64,000 nucleotides of DNA from an uncultured Lachnospiraceae bacterium (GTDB lineage Bacteria > Bacillota > Clostridia > Lachnospirales > Lachnospiraceae): positions 1 through 64,000 of the forward strand of contig CAJTKK010000016.1 of assembly GCA_910576535.1 (NCBI GenBank). The letters run 5' to 3'. The notes below the pieces were generated by a model that was given only the letters and a program-made list of their open reading frames with translations, was not told the origin of the DNA and did no database searches. Both the position numbers and the translations under genes were made by a program. Positions 24,772 to 33,178 of this stretch are shown one piece after another. Each line of letters starts with the position of its first letter. The first letter of the stretch is position 1.

Positions 24772-25677
24772 ATGCAAATTGACAGATTGATACAAATCGT
24801 TTTTCTCTTGCTGCGCCATGAGAATATAACGGCAAGACAACTGGCAGAGGAACTTGGCGTTTCTGCCCGCACGATCTATAGGGACATCAATATACTTTCC
24901 ATTGCTGGCATACCAATTATGTCACAAAAAGGATATGGCGGAGGTCTGTCTTTGCTGCAGGGTTTTTCGCTAGATAAATCTTTTTTCACGCAAACGGAGC
25001 AAAGCAATATTGTGCAGGCGTTGCAAATCCTAAAGTCGTCGAATTACCCTGATGCGGACAAGTTATTAAACAAGGTTGCCGGATTGTTCAGCCACAATTT
25101 GCAGTCTGAATGGCTGGAGATTGATTTCTCGCATTGGGGCAGCCCGGAAAAGGAACGGAATAATATGACGTCTTTGGAGCGTGCAATCATCAATAAGTAT
25201 GTGATTACGTTCACTTATTTCAATACGGAGCTGGCTATAACCAGCCAGACGGCTGAACCCCTGAAATTGGTTTTCAAATCACATGCGTGGTATCTTATTG
25301 CCTATTCCCGGCGCAAAAATGATATCCGTACTTATAAAATGTCCCGTATAAGGGATCTTCAGATAACAAACCAACTGTTTGACCGCAGGCTGCCGGAGGA
25401 CTTCTCCCTAACCCCTGCCTATAAGGAGGAATATAATACGCCTGTATTTGTATTGCACTTTTCGGAAAAGATAGCGTACAAAGTCTATGACGAATTCCAG
25501 GAAAAGTATATTAAAAAATTAGACGACGGCACACTGGAAGTAACTTTCCGATATCAGCTAAGTGATTGGACTTTCCTCTATCTGTTGTCTTTCGGCGAGT
25601 ATGTGAAAATCATTGAGCCTGTTGAGGCAAAAAACATTCTGAAAGAAAAGGCGCGGAAGATATTTTCCATGTATTGA
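24772..25677 (+). CDS. YafY-type HTH/WYL transcriptional regulator
   Basis: 301 residues from ATG 24772. The N-terminal HTH_11 domain (RQLAEELGVSARTIYRDINI) binds DNA. The WYL domain (about 130-210) carries AWYLIAYSRRKNDIRTYKMSRI, the fold that binds a nucleotide or other ligand. A C-terminal WCX part completes the family length. An upstream TTG (24739) is in frame but GAAAGAAGAG fits ATG 24772. It follows an ABM-like enzyme gene and is the last gene of the core-like stretch before the mosaic island; its codon use matches the core. Confidence 0.88.
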   Translation: MQIDRLIQIVFLLLRHENITARQLAEELGVSARTIYRDINILSIAGIPIMSQKGYGGGLSLLQGFSLDKSFFTQTEQSNIVQALQILKSSNYPDADKLLNKVAGLFSHNLQSEWLEIDFSHWGSPEKERNNMTSLERAIINKYVITFTYFNTELAITSQTAEPLKLVFKSHAWYLIAYSRRKNDIRTYKMSRIRDLQITNQLFDRRLPEDFSLTPAYKEEYNTPVFVLHFSEKIAYKVYDEFQEKYIKKLDDGTLEVTFRYQLSDWTFLYLLSFGEYVKIIEPVEAKNILKEKARKIFSMY

Positions 25678-26093
25678 CAGGACAGCCGCAGAAATGGCAG
25701 GGATTTTCCGGAAGTTGGGAATGGCGAAGCGAATCAATCTGCATATTCATTGTTTTTTTAGGGCAAGTTGTCTTTGAAGACGGCACGGTTTGGAATAACC
25801 CGGACTATGAAAACCGGGTTAAGCATATGCGGGGAAAGAAATAGATTGAGACGAATTACAAAATAATTATCTATATGAATACAAGATAGAATTGGACTCA
25901 ATGGATAAATATTAAATCAACGGCAAATAGGAATTTGAAAACTGCGATTTTATGAGTGGTTACTGCCACTCATAGGGCGTTAATAAAATCCTCCAAAACG
26001 CTTGAAAATAAAGGATTTATCGCAATGCGAACGCCTTATCCCTAATATTAACTTATAGTTAAAAAAAATATTTCTCAGTTAATAACTGTTCAA
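25678..26093. other. Junction of core genome and mosaic island; short gene remnant
   Basis: No intact gene. An open stretch at 25761-25844 reads GQVVFEDGTVWNNPDYENRV and ends at TAG; it looks like the C-terminal tail of a lost secreted or zinc-ribbon protein. A hairpin TGAGTGG / CCACTCA lies at 25953-25971. The base composition becomes more AT-rich from here on. Confidence 0.45.
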
Positions 26094-26122
26094 TTGTTTT
26101 TTGGGAAATACACAAGTATAAT
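26094..26122 (+). promoter_or_regulatory. Promoter of the XRE regulator gene
   Basis: TTGTTT (26094-26099), a 17-base spacer and TATAAT (26117-26122), about 48 bases before the start codon. Confidence 0.75.
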
Positions 26123-26170
26123 AAAGTTAACAAAAGCTTTTGTGCCATTCTCAATAAGGAGGCTTCTGTT

Positions 26171-27235
26171 ATGCCTATGAACTTAGTTATACAAGAAAGA
26201 AGAAAAGAATTAGGATTCACGCAGGAACAAGTTGCAGAATACCTCAATGTGTCTATTCCGGCAGTCAGTAAATGGGAAAAAGGAACAACCAGTCCAGGTA
26301 TTTCGTTTTTGGCTCCGTTAGCCCGATTGCTAAAAATTGACTTAAACACTCTTTTTTGTTTTCACGAAGATATAACACAACAAGAAATTAGTTTGCTCTG
26401 TAAGGAGGTCGGAAAAATTGTTGGAGATAAAGGACTCGAAGAAGGGTTTGCAGCAGTAGGGCAAAAGCTCCACGAGTATCCTCACAATGAGAGACTCATG
26501 CATGTTCTTACACTCCAACTGGATGGACTTCTTTCCATGTCCGATTTGACTGCAGATGAAATGCGCCCCTATGAGGAGCAGATCCTTGAATGGTATCATC
26601 GACTTGCTGGGAGTACAGACATAAAAATAAGCAACAGCGCAAATTTTATGTTGGCAAGCAGATATCTTCGCAGTGGAGAATATGAAAAAGCACAGGAAAC
26701 ATTAGACTTAATGCCTGACAGAAACGATATTGCCGACAGCATGGCTGATAAGTTTTGGTTACAAGTTGAAATTGATAAATATCAAGGCAAATCAGAGAAA
26801 GCGGCAGAAGATTTGCAGAGAGAATTACATTTGGCTCTCAACAAGGTTCAGTTGCTGTTATACAAAATGGTGAATATTGAGTTAGAGTGCGGCGAACTTC
26901 TTACTGCAAAAAAGATAGCAGATAAATCGGTACAGATGGTCACACTTTTTGAAATGTGGAAGTATAGCGCATTCACTGCACCATTGGAAATCGCCTTTAC
27001 GGAAAAGGATGCCGATAAATGTATTTCCATTTTGAGAGAAATGCTTGCGGCAGTGCGTGAACCATGGAATATGGACAAAACCTTATTATTTAATCGCATA
27101 CCTGCGCAAGCGACTAAACCAGAGCAAATGATTCCTGTAATCCTTTCTGCAATGGAAAAAGAATCTCTGTTGCAAAACTCCTCAGAGTTTCAAGAACTAA
27201 TCACAGAGTATGAACGATTCAAAGGCAGGAAATAG
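26171..27235 (+). CDS. XRE-family regulator with long helical (TPR-like) C-terminus
   Basis: 354 residues. The N-terminal HTH_3 domain is clear: IQERRKELGFTQEQVAEYLN, then ISIPAVSKWEKGTTSPGI with SIPAVSKWE as recognition helix. The other 280 residues are helical repeats without a named motif, the layout of clostridial regulators that bind a peptide or protein signal. AAGGAGG stands 8 bases before the ATG and a good promoter lies upstream. It is followed within 6 bases by the remnant of a KTR protein gene, a partner commonly seen next to such regulators in mobile elements. Confidence 0.88.
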   Translation: MPMNLVIQERRKELGFTQEQVAEYLNVSIPAVSKWEKGTTSPGISFLAPLARLLKIDLNTLFCFHEDITQQEISLLCKEVGKIVGDKGLEEGFAAVGQKLHEYPHNERLMHVLTLQLDGLLSMSDLTADEMRPYEEQILEWYHRLAGSTDIKISNSANFMLASRYLRSGEYEKAQETLDLMPDRNDIADSMADKFWLQVEIDKYQGKSEKAAEDLQRELHLALNKVQLLLYKMVNIELECGELLTAKKIADKSVQMVTLFEMWKYSAFTAPLEIAFTEKDADKCISILREMLAAVREPWNMDKTLLFNRIPAQATKPEQMIPVILSAMEKESLLQNSSEFQELITEYERFKGRK

Positions 27236-27240
27236 ACCGT

Positions 27241-27416
27241 ATGATAATGAAAACAGAATGGATAATCTGTCCCGTCTGCGGGAGAAAAACACACAATATG
27301 ATACGGAAAGATACGTTTTGAAAAACTATCCTCTATACTGCCCGAAATGGAAACAGGAAACGCTCATCAACGCAAAGGATTTGCAGATAACCGTCATCCA
27401 AAGGCAGGAACACTAA
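27241..27416 (+). pseudogene. Frameshifted cysteine-rich KTR-domain protein gene
   Basis: From ATG 27241 the frame gives MIMKTEWIICPVCGRKTH and then NMIRKDTF followed by TGA. The frame shifted by one base continues LKNYPLYCPKWKQETLINAK to a stop at 27416. Together they form the usual 55-60 residue KTR zinc-ribbon protein (CPVC...CPKC) with one base lost near 27323, and the last Cys has become Trp (CPKW). Function of the family is unknown; it travels with mobile elements. Confidence 0.8.
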
Positions 27417-27417
27417 T

Positions 27418-27675
27418 CAAACTATCCTGAACCGGCAATTTGGCGGGCAGGGATATAGGGATGCTGTGACAAGCGGTTTGACGCATGTAAGGGCAGGGAC
27501 GCATCGGAATTACATATATGTTCTTGCCGACCTCCATAACCGGGAAATCATAGGATACAATGCGGGTGAACATAAAACGGCGGAACTTGTAAAAGAGGCA
27601 TTCCAAAGCGCGGAAGGAAACCTAGGGGATATCCGCCTGTTCCGTGCGGGCCGTGGGAATGGATTCTATCAATGA
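27418..27675 (+). pseudogene. IS3-family (IS150-like) transposase fragment
   Basis: A single open frame of about 85 codons (ILNRQFGGQGYRDAVTSGLT, then HVRAG, YIYVLADLHNREIIGYNAG, AELVKEAF) corresponds to the start of the integrase-core (rve) domain of IS3 OrfB proteins. The first catalytic Asp of the DDE set, usually in a TDLTYV box, is Gly here (SGLTHV) and the second, usually DRG, is also lost (AGRGN). A stop truncates it and no inverted repeats or OrfA were found. It abuts the minus-strand reductase gene. Confidence 0.78.
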
Positions 27676-28349
27676 ATCACTTGATAACGCAGCCTGAGAT
27701 ATGAGTTCTCCAAAACGATACATTCCTGTAATTTTAACACGCCTAATTGTGATAATTCACTTTCTGATTGCAAAGAATTTCCGTCAATCAAAGTAGATGT
27801 ATTTTTACCGCCAATTAATATGGGGGCTACGACAACATCAACATAATCAATCAGCTTTTCGTGAAGAAACAACCCATTTAACGTACCGCCAGTCTGTATC
27901 GTTATTCTCTCGCAGCTATAACATAATTTAAGTTTTGTAAGGACATCTTTCAGTGACAGTTCATTTTGGTATATGATATGGAGATTATCTTCTTCCATTT
28001 CAAATGCCGGATGATTTTCATTTGATGTAACTAACACAAATTGTTTTGCTAAAGCGCAAAAATAACGTATGCCATGTTCCGTTAAATGTTTATTGTCAAT
28101 TACAACAAAGGAGACAGGCGTTTTGTTTGGCATATCTGCTGTGTTGACACCGATTTTGGCTTGCACTCTTCCGGAATTAAGCGACCACAAATCAGTTGTC
28201 TGTTCTATTTCATAATATTGATGTAATCCTTCTTTAACTCCTGCAATTTTAGGAAAGTCCTTATCCATATCTAAATTATCTGATGCGCCAGTGCTGATTT
28301 TGCCGTCAACAGACATTAGCATAAATAGTGTCGTAATAGATCTGTCCAT
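27669..28349 (-). CDS. RibD C-terminal / dihydrofolate-reductase-fold protein
   Basis: 226 residues, the size of single-domain RibD_C (pyrimidine reductase-like) proteins. Signatures: MLMSVDGKISTG at the N-terminus (substrate-binding turn), LWSLNSGRVQAKIG, and the NADPH-binding QTGGTLNGLFL near residue 150, then VDVVVAPILIGGKN. It is likely an NADPH-dependent reductase, but being outside a riboflavin operon its substrate is open. GGAGGG before ATG. The 3' end overlaps the IS3 remnant by a few bases, so the mobile fragment may have inserted just after it. Its low-GC codon use fits the island. Confidence 0.85.
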   Translation of the reverse strand: MDRSITTLFMLMSVDGKISTGASDNLDMDKDFPKIAGVKEGLHQYYEIEQTTDLWSLNSGRVQAKIGVNTADMPNKTPVSFVVIDNKHLTEHGIRYFCALAKQFVLVTSNENHPAFEMEEDNLHIIYQNELSLKDVLTKLKLCYSCERITIQTGGTLNGLFLHEKLIDYVDVVVAPILIGGKNTSTLIDGNSLQSESELSQLGVLKLQECIVLENSYLRLRYQVIH

Positions 28350-28903
28350 TTTATCCCTCCGAGTTATGATCTGAAAACCGTAAAATGATGAGCGGTTATT
28401 GCCCGTTGCAGGTTATTCATAATATTATACTGTAGGATGTTAACACGGGCAAGTATATTTATGATGAAAACAATGGGCTTTGATACAAACTGCAAGGCGA
28501 TTTTGATATCCTTTCTCTTGCCTTGACAGCCGGAGAGAAAAGCTTTATCGGCATTTGAGGCAGCGGTACAAACGCTGTCTGACAGAGGATAAGCGGACAA
28601 TCTGCACAAGGTTCCCGGCAAACGGTAAACTTAACTGTTTTGCAGAAACCGACGGGCAGGATCAGGAACGCATATTTATTTACTTAATCAGAAAAATAAG
28701 ATATAATAGTTACGTTGTTAATAGCAATAGGGGAGGACTATATGGATCATATGATACGCGGACCCTTGCTGTTGGGCAGCGGAACAAATGATCAGTTGCA
28801 TAAATGGAAAATGCAAAAAGACTTATTCTGTAACGGATAGCGGGAAACAGAAGGTTATTGGGTGGTATCAAAAACTTCTTGATGAAATAAGGAATGAAAG
28901 ATA
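28350..28903. other. Degenerate region with a TnpV-like remnant
   Basis: No intact gene. At 28555-28680 the plus strand reads RQRYKRCLTEDKRTICTRF, then NGKLNCFAETDGQDQERIF, which follows the pattern of the small TnpV protein of Tn4451-type elements (KLNxxLxxIDxQAxE) with lost start. Downstream (28740-28900) short stretches such as KVIGWYQKLLDEIRNER also look like protein remnants in shifting frames. Confidence 0.42.
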
Positions 28904-29695
28904 ATGAAGTCAATAAAGTTAGCTAATTCACCAATTACATATTTTGTAAGCAGGATCGGGCAAGCCGAATGGATACTTTTTATCCACGCCGCCTTTGTTA
29001 ATCACAATATGTTCAAAACACAGTTTGAGTATTTTGAGGATAAATATAATATTCTGGCCATTGATATCATTGGGCACGGGCAGTCAACGGATACTCAAAA
29101 AGGTGATACGGTAGATAAGATGGCAAAGTGGGTATTTGACATCTTAAAAACTGAAAATATTGATCAAGTGCATATTGTCGGTGTTTCATTGGGTGCGGTT
29201 TTAGCGCAGGATTTTGCTAATTGTTATCCGTGCGCAGTAAGCTCGCTGGCTTGCTTTGGAGGATATGATATCAATCGTTTTGACGGAAAAATGAAAAAGG
29301 AAAATAGTACAAAGCAGAAGCTGATGATGTTGAAAGCGCTCTTTTCGGTGAAATGGTTTGCAAAGGCAAATAAGAAAATTTCTGCCTATACGCCACAAGC
29401 TCAAAATGAATTTTTTGCTATGAATATACTTTTTCCTAAAAAGTCATTTATGTTTCTGGCAACGCTCAATAGTATGGTAAACAAATATAAAACCGGGCGG
29501 AGGAATTATCCTTTGCTGATCGGATGCGGAAAATATGATATTCCAATGGAAGTAGAGGCAATAAAAGCATGGAAAAGCAATGAACCCGAATGTACAGTAG
29601 TTTTTTTTGAAAATGCGGGACATTGTGTTAATATGGATGTGCCGCAGGAGTTTAATAAAACAATGGAAGAATTCTGGAAAGGTGCAAGTCAATAA
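28904..29695 (+). CDS. Alpha/beta hydrolase
   Basis: 263 residues with the alpha/beta-hydrolase layout: oxyanion region WILFIHAAFVNH, LAIDIIGHGQST, nucleophile elbow GVSLGA (Ser about residue 96), acid in IGCGKYDIPME and final His in ENAGHCVNMD. All three catalytic residues are in place, so it is probably active. No signal peptide. Substrates of such proteins cannot be predicted. AAGGAA precedes ATG 28904. It lies alone among decayed sequence and shares the low-GC style of the island. Confidence 0.87.
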   Translation: MKSIKLANSPITYFVSRIGQAEWILFIHAAFVNHNMFKTQFEYFEDKYNILAIDIIGHGQSTDTQKGDTVDKMAKWVFDILKTENIDQVHIVGVSLGAVLAQDFANCYPCAVSSLACFGGYDINRFDGKMKKENSTKQKLMMLKALFSVKWFAKANKKISAYTPQAQNEFFAMNILFPKKSFMFLATLNSMVNKYKTGRRNYPLLIGCGKYDIPMEVEAIKAWKSNEPECTVVFFENAGHCVNMDVPQEFNKTMEEFWKGASQ

Positions 29696-29828
29696 AACGA
29701 ATAGGGAATGGATATTTCTATTGTTTGCTCTATGGGGAACATCTTATTTCAAGGCATCGTGGCTTATGGTGTGTCTAACTGGAATCCATTGCAGATTAAG
29801 TAGATTTTTAGAGCATAGTAGAAGCAAA

Positions 29829-29866
29829 GGAAGCTCATGGAATATATTTGATGAGCTTCTTTTTGT
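29829..29866 (+). terminator. Putative terminator downstream of the hydrolase
   Basis: Stem AAGCTCAT / ATGAGCTT with a T-rich run (TTCTTTTTG) after it, 134 bases beyond the stop. The sequence between is open in one frame (EWIFLLFALWGTSYFKA) and may be a membrane-transporter remnant. Confidence 0.6.
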
Positions 29867-29981
29867 TTGAGAATGGAAGAAACAGGAAGTTTTGTGATAA
29901 AATATATTTTAGTTCTGATTTATCAGAGTTAGGATATGAAAGGATAATATACATGAACGAAACAACCTTTGAGCAAAGGAT

Positions 29982-30530
29982 TGTGCGAATTATTTTGCTC
30001 ATCATGGATATTATGTTTTCTTCTATGACGCTACGGGAAATGATGAAAGCGAGGGTGAAGGAGTCGGAGGGCTTCCGCAGGGAGTAATAGACCTTGGCTA
30101 TGCCATCACATTTTTGGAAGAAAGCGGGGAGTTTCCAAGTTCGCCAATTGTTTTATTCGGACATAGCTGGGGCGGCTACAGTGTTTGCAGCGTGCTTACA
30201 TATCATCCGGGAGTAAAAGCTGTTATAGCTTGTTCGGGTTTTAACTCTTCGCCGGATCTGTTTGAAGCAGAGGGGAAAAAACAGATAGGGAATGGCATTT
30301 ATTTGATGTTACCGTTTGTGAAGCTGCATGAGAGGATTCGATATGGCGGGTATGCCTCAAATACTGCGTTGGACGGTTTTTCAAAGAGCAATGCCGCTGT
30401 TATGATTGTGCATAGCTTCGATGATGAAATTGTTCCAATCGAATACGGCTACGAAATTTTTTATGAAAAGTACAAGGACGATTCCCGCTTACGGCTAAAA
30501 AACCAGTTGCTGTGTCAAACCGTCAGGTAA
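29982..30530 (+). pseudogene. Truncated alpha/beta hydrolase (second, different family)
   Basis: A long plus-strand frame begins abruptly inside a conserved core: HHGYYVFFYDATGNDESEGE, then GVGGLPQGVIDL, the nucleophile elbow GHSWGGYSVCSVL and the acid loop VHSFDDEIVPIEYGYEIFYE. The N-terminal third (usually about 100 residues) is replaced by other frames in 29848-30000, and the C-terminus ends without the catalytic His. I read it as a broken member of the membrane-associated alpha/beta hydrolases that accompany clostridial islands. Confidence 0.72.
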
Positions 30531-31075
30531 GGGAGCGGCAATCTCTTATGGGAGGTAAAAGGTACGATTCATCTTCCGTGCTGCTGCAATAAGGGACAAA
30601 TCACAGCCTATAAAGGAATCAAAATGTCCCGGATGGGGGTACTATTTCCTTATTGATTATGACGAGATGACCGCCAAACCATTCAGACTGCATGGATTCG
30701 TTCGCTGTATTAAAAAATAAAATAATGAACGGCAGATGGCAAAAAATTTTTTGTTTTGGGGTTTCACCTTTTTTCTCCGATAAACTAAAATGAGCATATG
30801 GCAGGCATTCTGCCTGAAACTGCAAAATCTTAATCCGCTTTGTTAAGTATGCGCGTTAGCAGAGCGATGGATGAGGAAACCTAATTATGCAAGGGGGATT
30901 TTATGATAACCTATCCGGTTTAATGGAATATCAAGGTTAAAAGCCACAATCGCTGCTAGTAAGATTACTGAGATTGTGGCTTTTGAAAAAGGTTTGAATA
31001 TATATTATTTAGTCGGTTGATTAATTAATCACTCTGAAATATAATACGTTTGGTAAGGTTGGGAGGTTGTTATAT
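30531..31075. other. Gene-poor stretch upstream of the restriction operon
   Basis: No intact gene. Short open pieces such as FLIDYDEMTAKPFRLHGF (about 30648-30700) suggest a remnant. A terminator-like hairpin lies at 30939-30984 and a possible TTGAAA/TATTTA promoter at about 30983-31012 precedes the methylase gene. Confidence 0.45.
30939..30984 (+). terminator. Rho-independent-like hairpin
   Basis: Thirteen-base stem AAAAGCCACAATC / GATTGTGGCTTTT around a 20-base loop. It would isolate the restriction operon from upstream transcription, although no intact gene lies before it. Confidence 0.6.
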
Positions 31076-33178
31076 ATGTCGACTATGATCTCGTTAACTG
31101 AGGCAGCTGCTTTTCTCGGGATAAGCAAGGCTACACTCAGAAATTGGGATAATGACGGCAAACTTGTAGCTGTCAGAAATCCTATGAATGGATACAGACA
31201 ATACGACATGGAAAGTCTCATTAAGTTAAAAAATGAAATTGCTGGTGAAGAGATTTCCTTAGGAAAACAAGATGATGGAGTGAAAAGTGAAGAAGCAAAA
31301 GCTATCAAAAGAACAGTGAATAAGTTGCATTGTATAATTAGAGATAGCGATGCAAATAGTAATATTGTTACTCGTTTTGATGAGATATCTAAACTATTAT
31401 TTGTACGTTTGATGTCAGGAAGAGATATATTTGAAGGATATGACCAAAATGAGACATTGTATGGTAAAAAAATCCAGAAGGAATACATAAGGCTGTTGAA
31501 TGAAACTGGCAGAAAAATTCCGGATGGCTATTTGCAAATCAATTTGGATGCACAGGCCATTAGGCTTTGTGGAAAAGAATTGTATACTGTATGGATAGAT
31601 GATTACCAATGCGATATCAAGGGATTAGCATATGAATATACAATTCGCGGAACATTTGATAAAAGTGATCATCAGCAATATTTTACTCCGTACCAGATAG
31701 TTGATTTTATGGTTAAGGCGTTAAGGCCTTTTCTTAAAGGAACGGTATGTGATCCTGCGTGTGGTACGGCGGGTTTCTTGACAAAGGTTAATGATTTTGC
31801 AGATGTAAAATTGCTTGGGTTTGAAGTGGATGAACGATTGGCATGGGTATCTGCATTGAATTTATATATTCATGGAGCGGATGATTTTGAAACATATTTT
31901 ATGAATAATGGAGGAAGTTTGGGTTCGGAGGCAGATTCTTTTTATGAGATGATTGATGTCATTTTAACGAACCCTCCTTTTGGAAGCGACTATACAGATA
32001 GTAAAATTCTTAGCAAATATGTTTTAGGAAAAGATAAGAATTCACGTAGAAGAGGGATTCTATTTATTGAGCAAGCATGGAACTTGCTAAAGGAAGATGG
32101 AATGCTTGCAATAATTATTGATCAGGGTATTTTAAATTCTAAAACAAATATTGATGTAAGAGAGTATATTTTTTCGCATTTTGAGATAATGGGTATTATA
32201 GACTTGCCGGTAAGCGCATTTTTGCCTTATGCAAATGTAAGTTCATCAATAATGATTCTTCAGAAGAAAAAGAATAATGTAAGGCAGGGACAGACTTTCT
32301 TTGCCAAATCAGAAAAGATAGGAAGAAAATCTAACGGCGATGATGATATTATATATTATCCAAATGGGAATTTTGAATTAAATAGCGATTTGAATAATAT
32401 CTTATTCGCATGGGAAATGTTTATTTCTGGAAATTATGAAATGCAGTATGCTAATTGCTTTGTGGCAAGAGCAGATGAATATTTGGAAGAAGATAAGAGC
32501 ATGAGATTAGATTATACATTCCATCATCCATATAGAAATGAAAGCAGGGAATTATTGAATCATTCAAAATCGCCACTTATTTTTTTATCGGAGATATGTA
32601 CAGAAAGAAATCATTCTTATGTGCCGGCAGCAGATCCTGATGCTATAAGCATTTTGTTTACCGGATTAGCAAATATGGAATCATTTACAGGAGTTGCAAC
32701 GCAAGAATTAACTCCAGCAGCATCAATAAAGAGTTCGGTTAAACGATATGAACCAAGAGATATCGTTTTTTCAAAAATGAGACCGGCATTAAGAAAAGTT
32801 GCTGTGATGAATATGAATGAGGGCGGATATGTATCATCTGAATGTACTGTTCTTACCGTACGAAATGATAAGAATGGAGAACCGTTGATGGAACCTGAGA
32901 TATTATCGGCAATACTTAGGTCAGACTTCGTATATGGGCAAATAATGTCATGTGTGACGGGCATCGGTCGGCCTAGAATAAGTAGCAAGGACTTGAGAAA
33001 AATCATGATTCCTTTACCGGATAAACATTTACAAACTAAAGTTATGCAAAAGTTACGAGCTAATGAGGCTTCTGTAAAGCAATTAAAAGACAGGGCAGAG
33101 GCGCTTAAAGAAGAAGCTGAAAATTTAGAAAAAAGAATGATAAACGAGATTGCGCTTGTTATGGCAGGAGGTAGCTAA
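31076..33178 (+). CDS. HTH-N6-adenine methylase-specificity fusion (HsdM-HsdS-like)
   Basis: 700 residues, three parts. (a) Residues 1-50: a MerR/excisionase-type winged helix (LTEAAAFLGISKATLRNWDN then NPMNGYRQYD), unusual for a methylase. (b) About 70-470: HsdM-like N6 methyltransferase with QYFTPYQIVDFMV, AdoMet motif I DPACGTAGFL (about 226) and catalytic NPPFGSD (about 298). (c) About 480-700: one HsdS-type target-recognition domain (KRYEPRDIVFSKMRP, ILRSDFVYGQIM, TGIGRPRISSKDLRKIMIPLP) ending in a coiled coil. It probably methylates adenine in a specific site. GGGAGG fits ATG 31076. Its TAA overlaps the next ATG by one base, so the two genes are coupled. Confidence 0.88.
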   Translation: MSTMISLTEAAAFLGISKATLRNWDNDGKLVAVRNPMNGYRQYDMESLIKLKNEIAGEEISLGKQDDGVKSEEAKAIKRTVNKLHCIIRDSDANSNIVTRFDEISKLLFVRLMSGRDIFEGYDQNETLYGKKIQKEYIRLLNETGRKIPDGYLQINLDAQAIRLCGKELYTVWIDDYQCDIKGLAYEYTIRGTFDKSDHQQYFTPYQIVDFMVKALRPFLKGTVCDPACGTAGFLTKVNDFADVKLLGFEVDERLAWVSALNLYIHGADDFETYFMNNGGSLGSEADSFYEMIDVILTNPPFGSDYTDSKILSKYVLGKDKNSRRRGILFIEQAWNLLKEDGMLAIIIDQGILNSKTNIDVREYIFSHFEIMGIIDLPVSAFLPYANVSSSIMILQKKKNNVRQGQTFFAKSEKIGRKSNGDDDIIYYPNGNFELNSDLNNILFAWEMFISGNYEMQYANCFVARADEYLEEDKSMRLDYTFHHPYRNESRELLNHSKSPLIFLSEICTERNHSYVPAADPDAISILFTGLANMESFTGVATQELTPAASIKSSVKRYEPRDIVFSKMRPALRKVAVMNMNEGGYVSSECTVLTVRNDKNGEPLMEPEILSAILRSDFVYGQIMSCVTGIGRPRISSKDLRKIMIPLPDKHLQTKVMQKLRANEASVKQLKDRAEALKEEAENLEKRMINEIALVMAGGS

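Noticed and set aside
31076..33178. Ordinary type I HsdM
   Set aside because: It has an added N-terminal HTH and a fused specificity domain, and no HsdR translocase is present.
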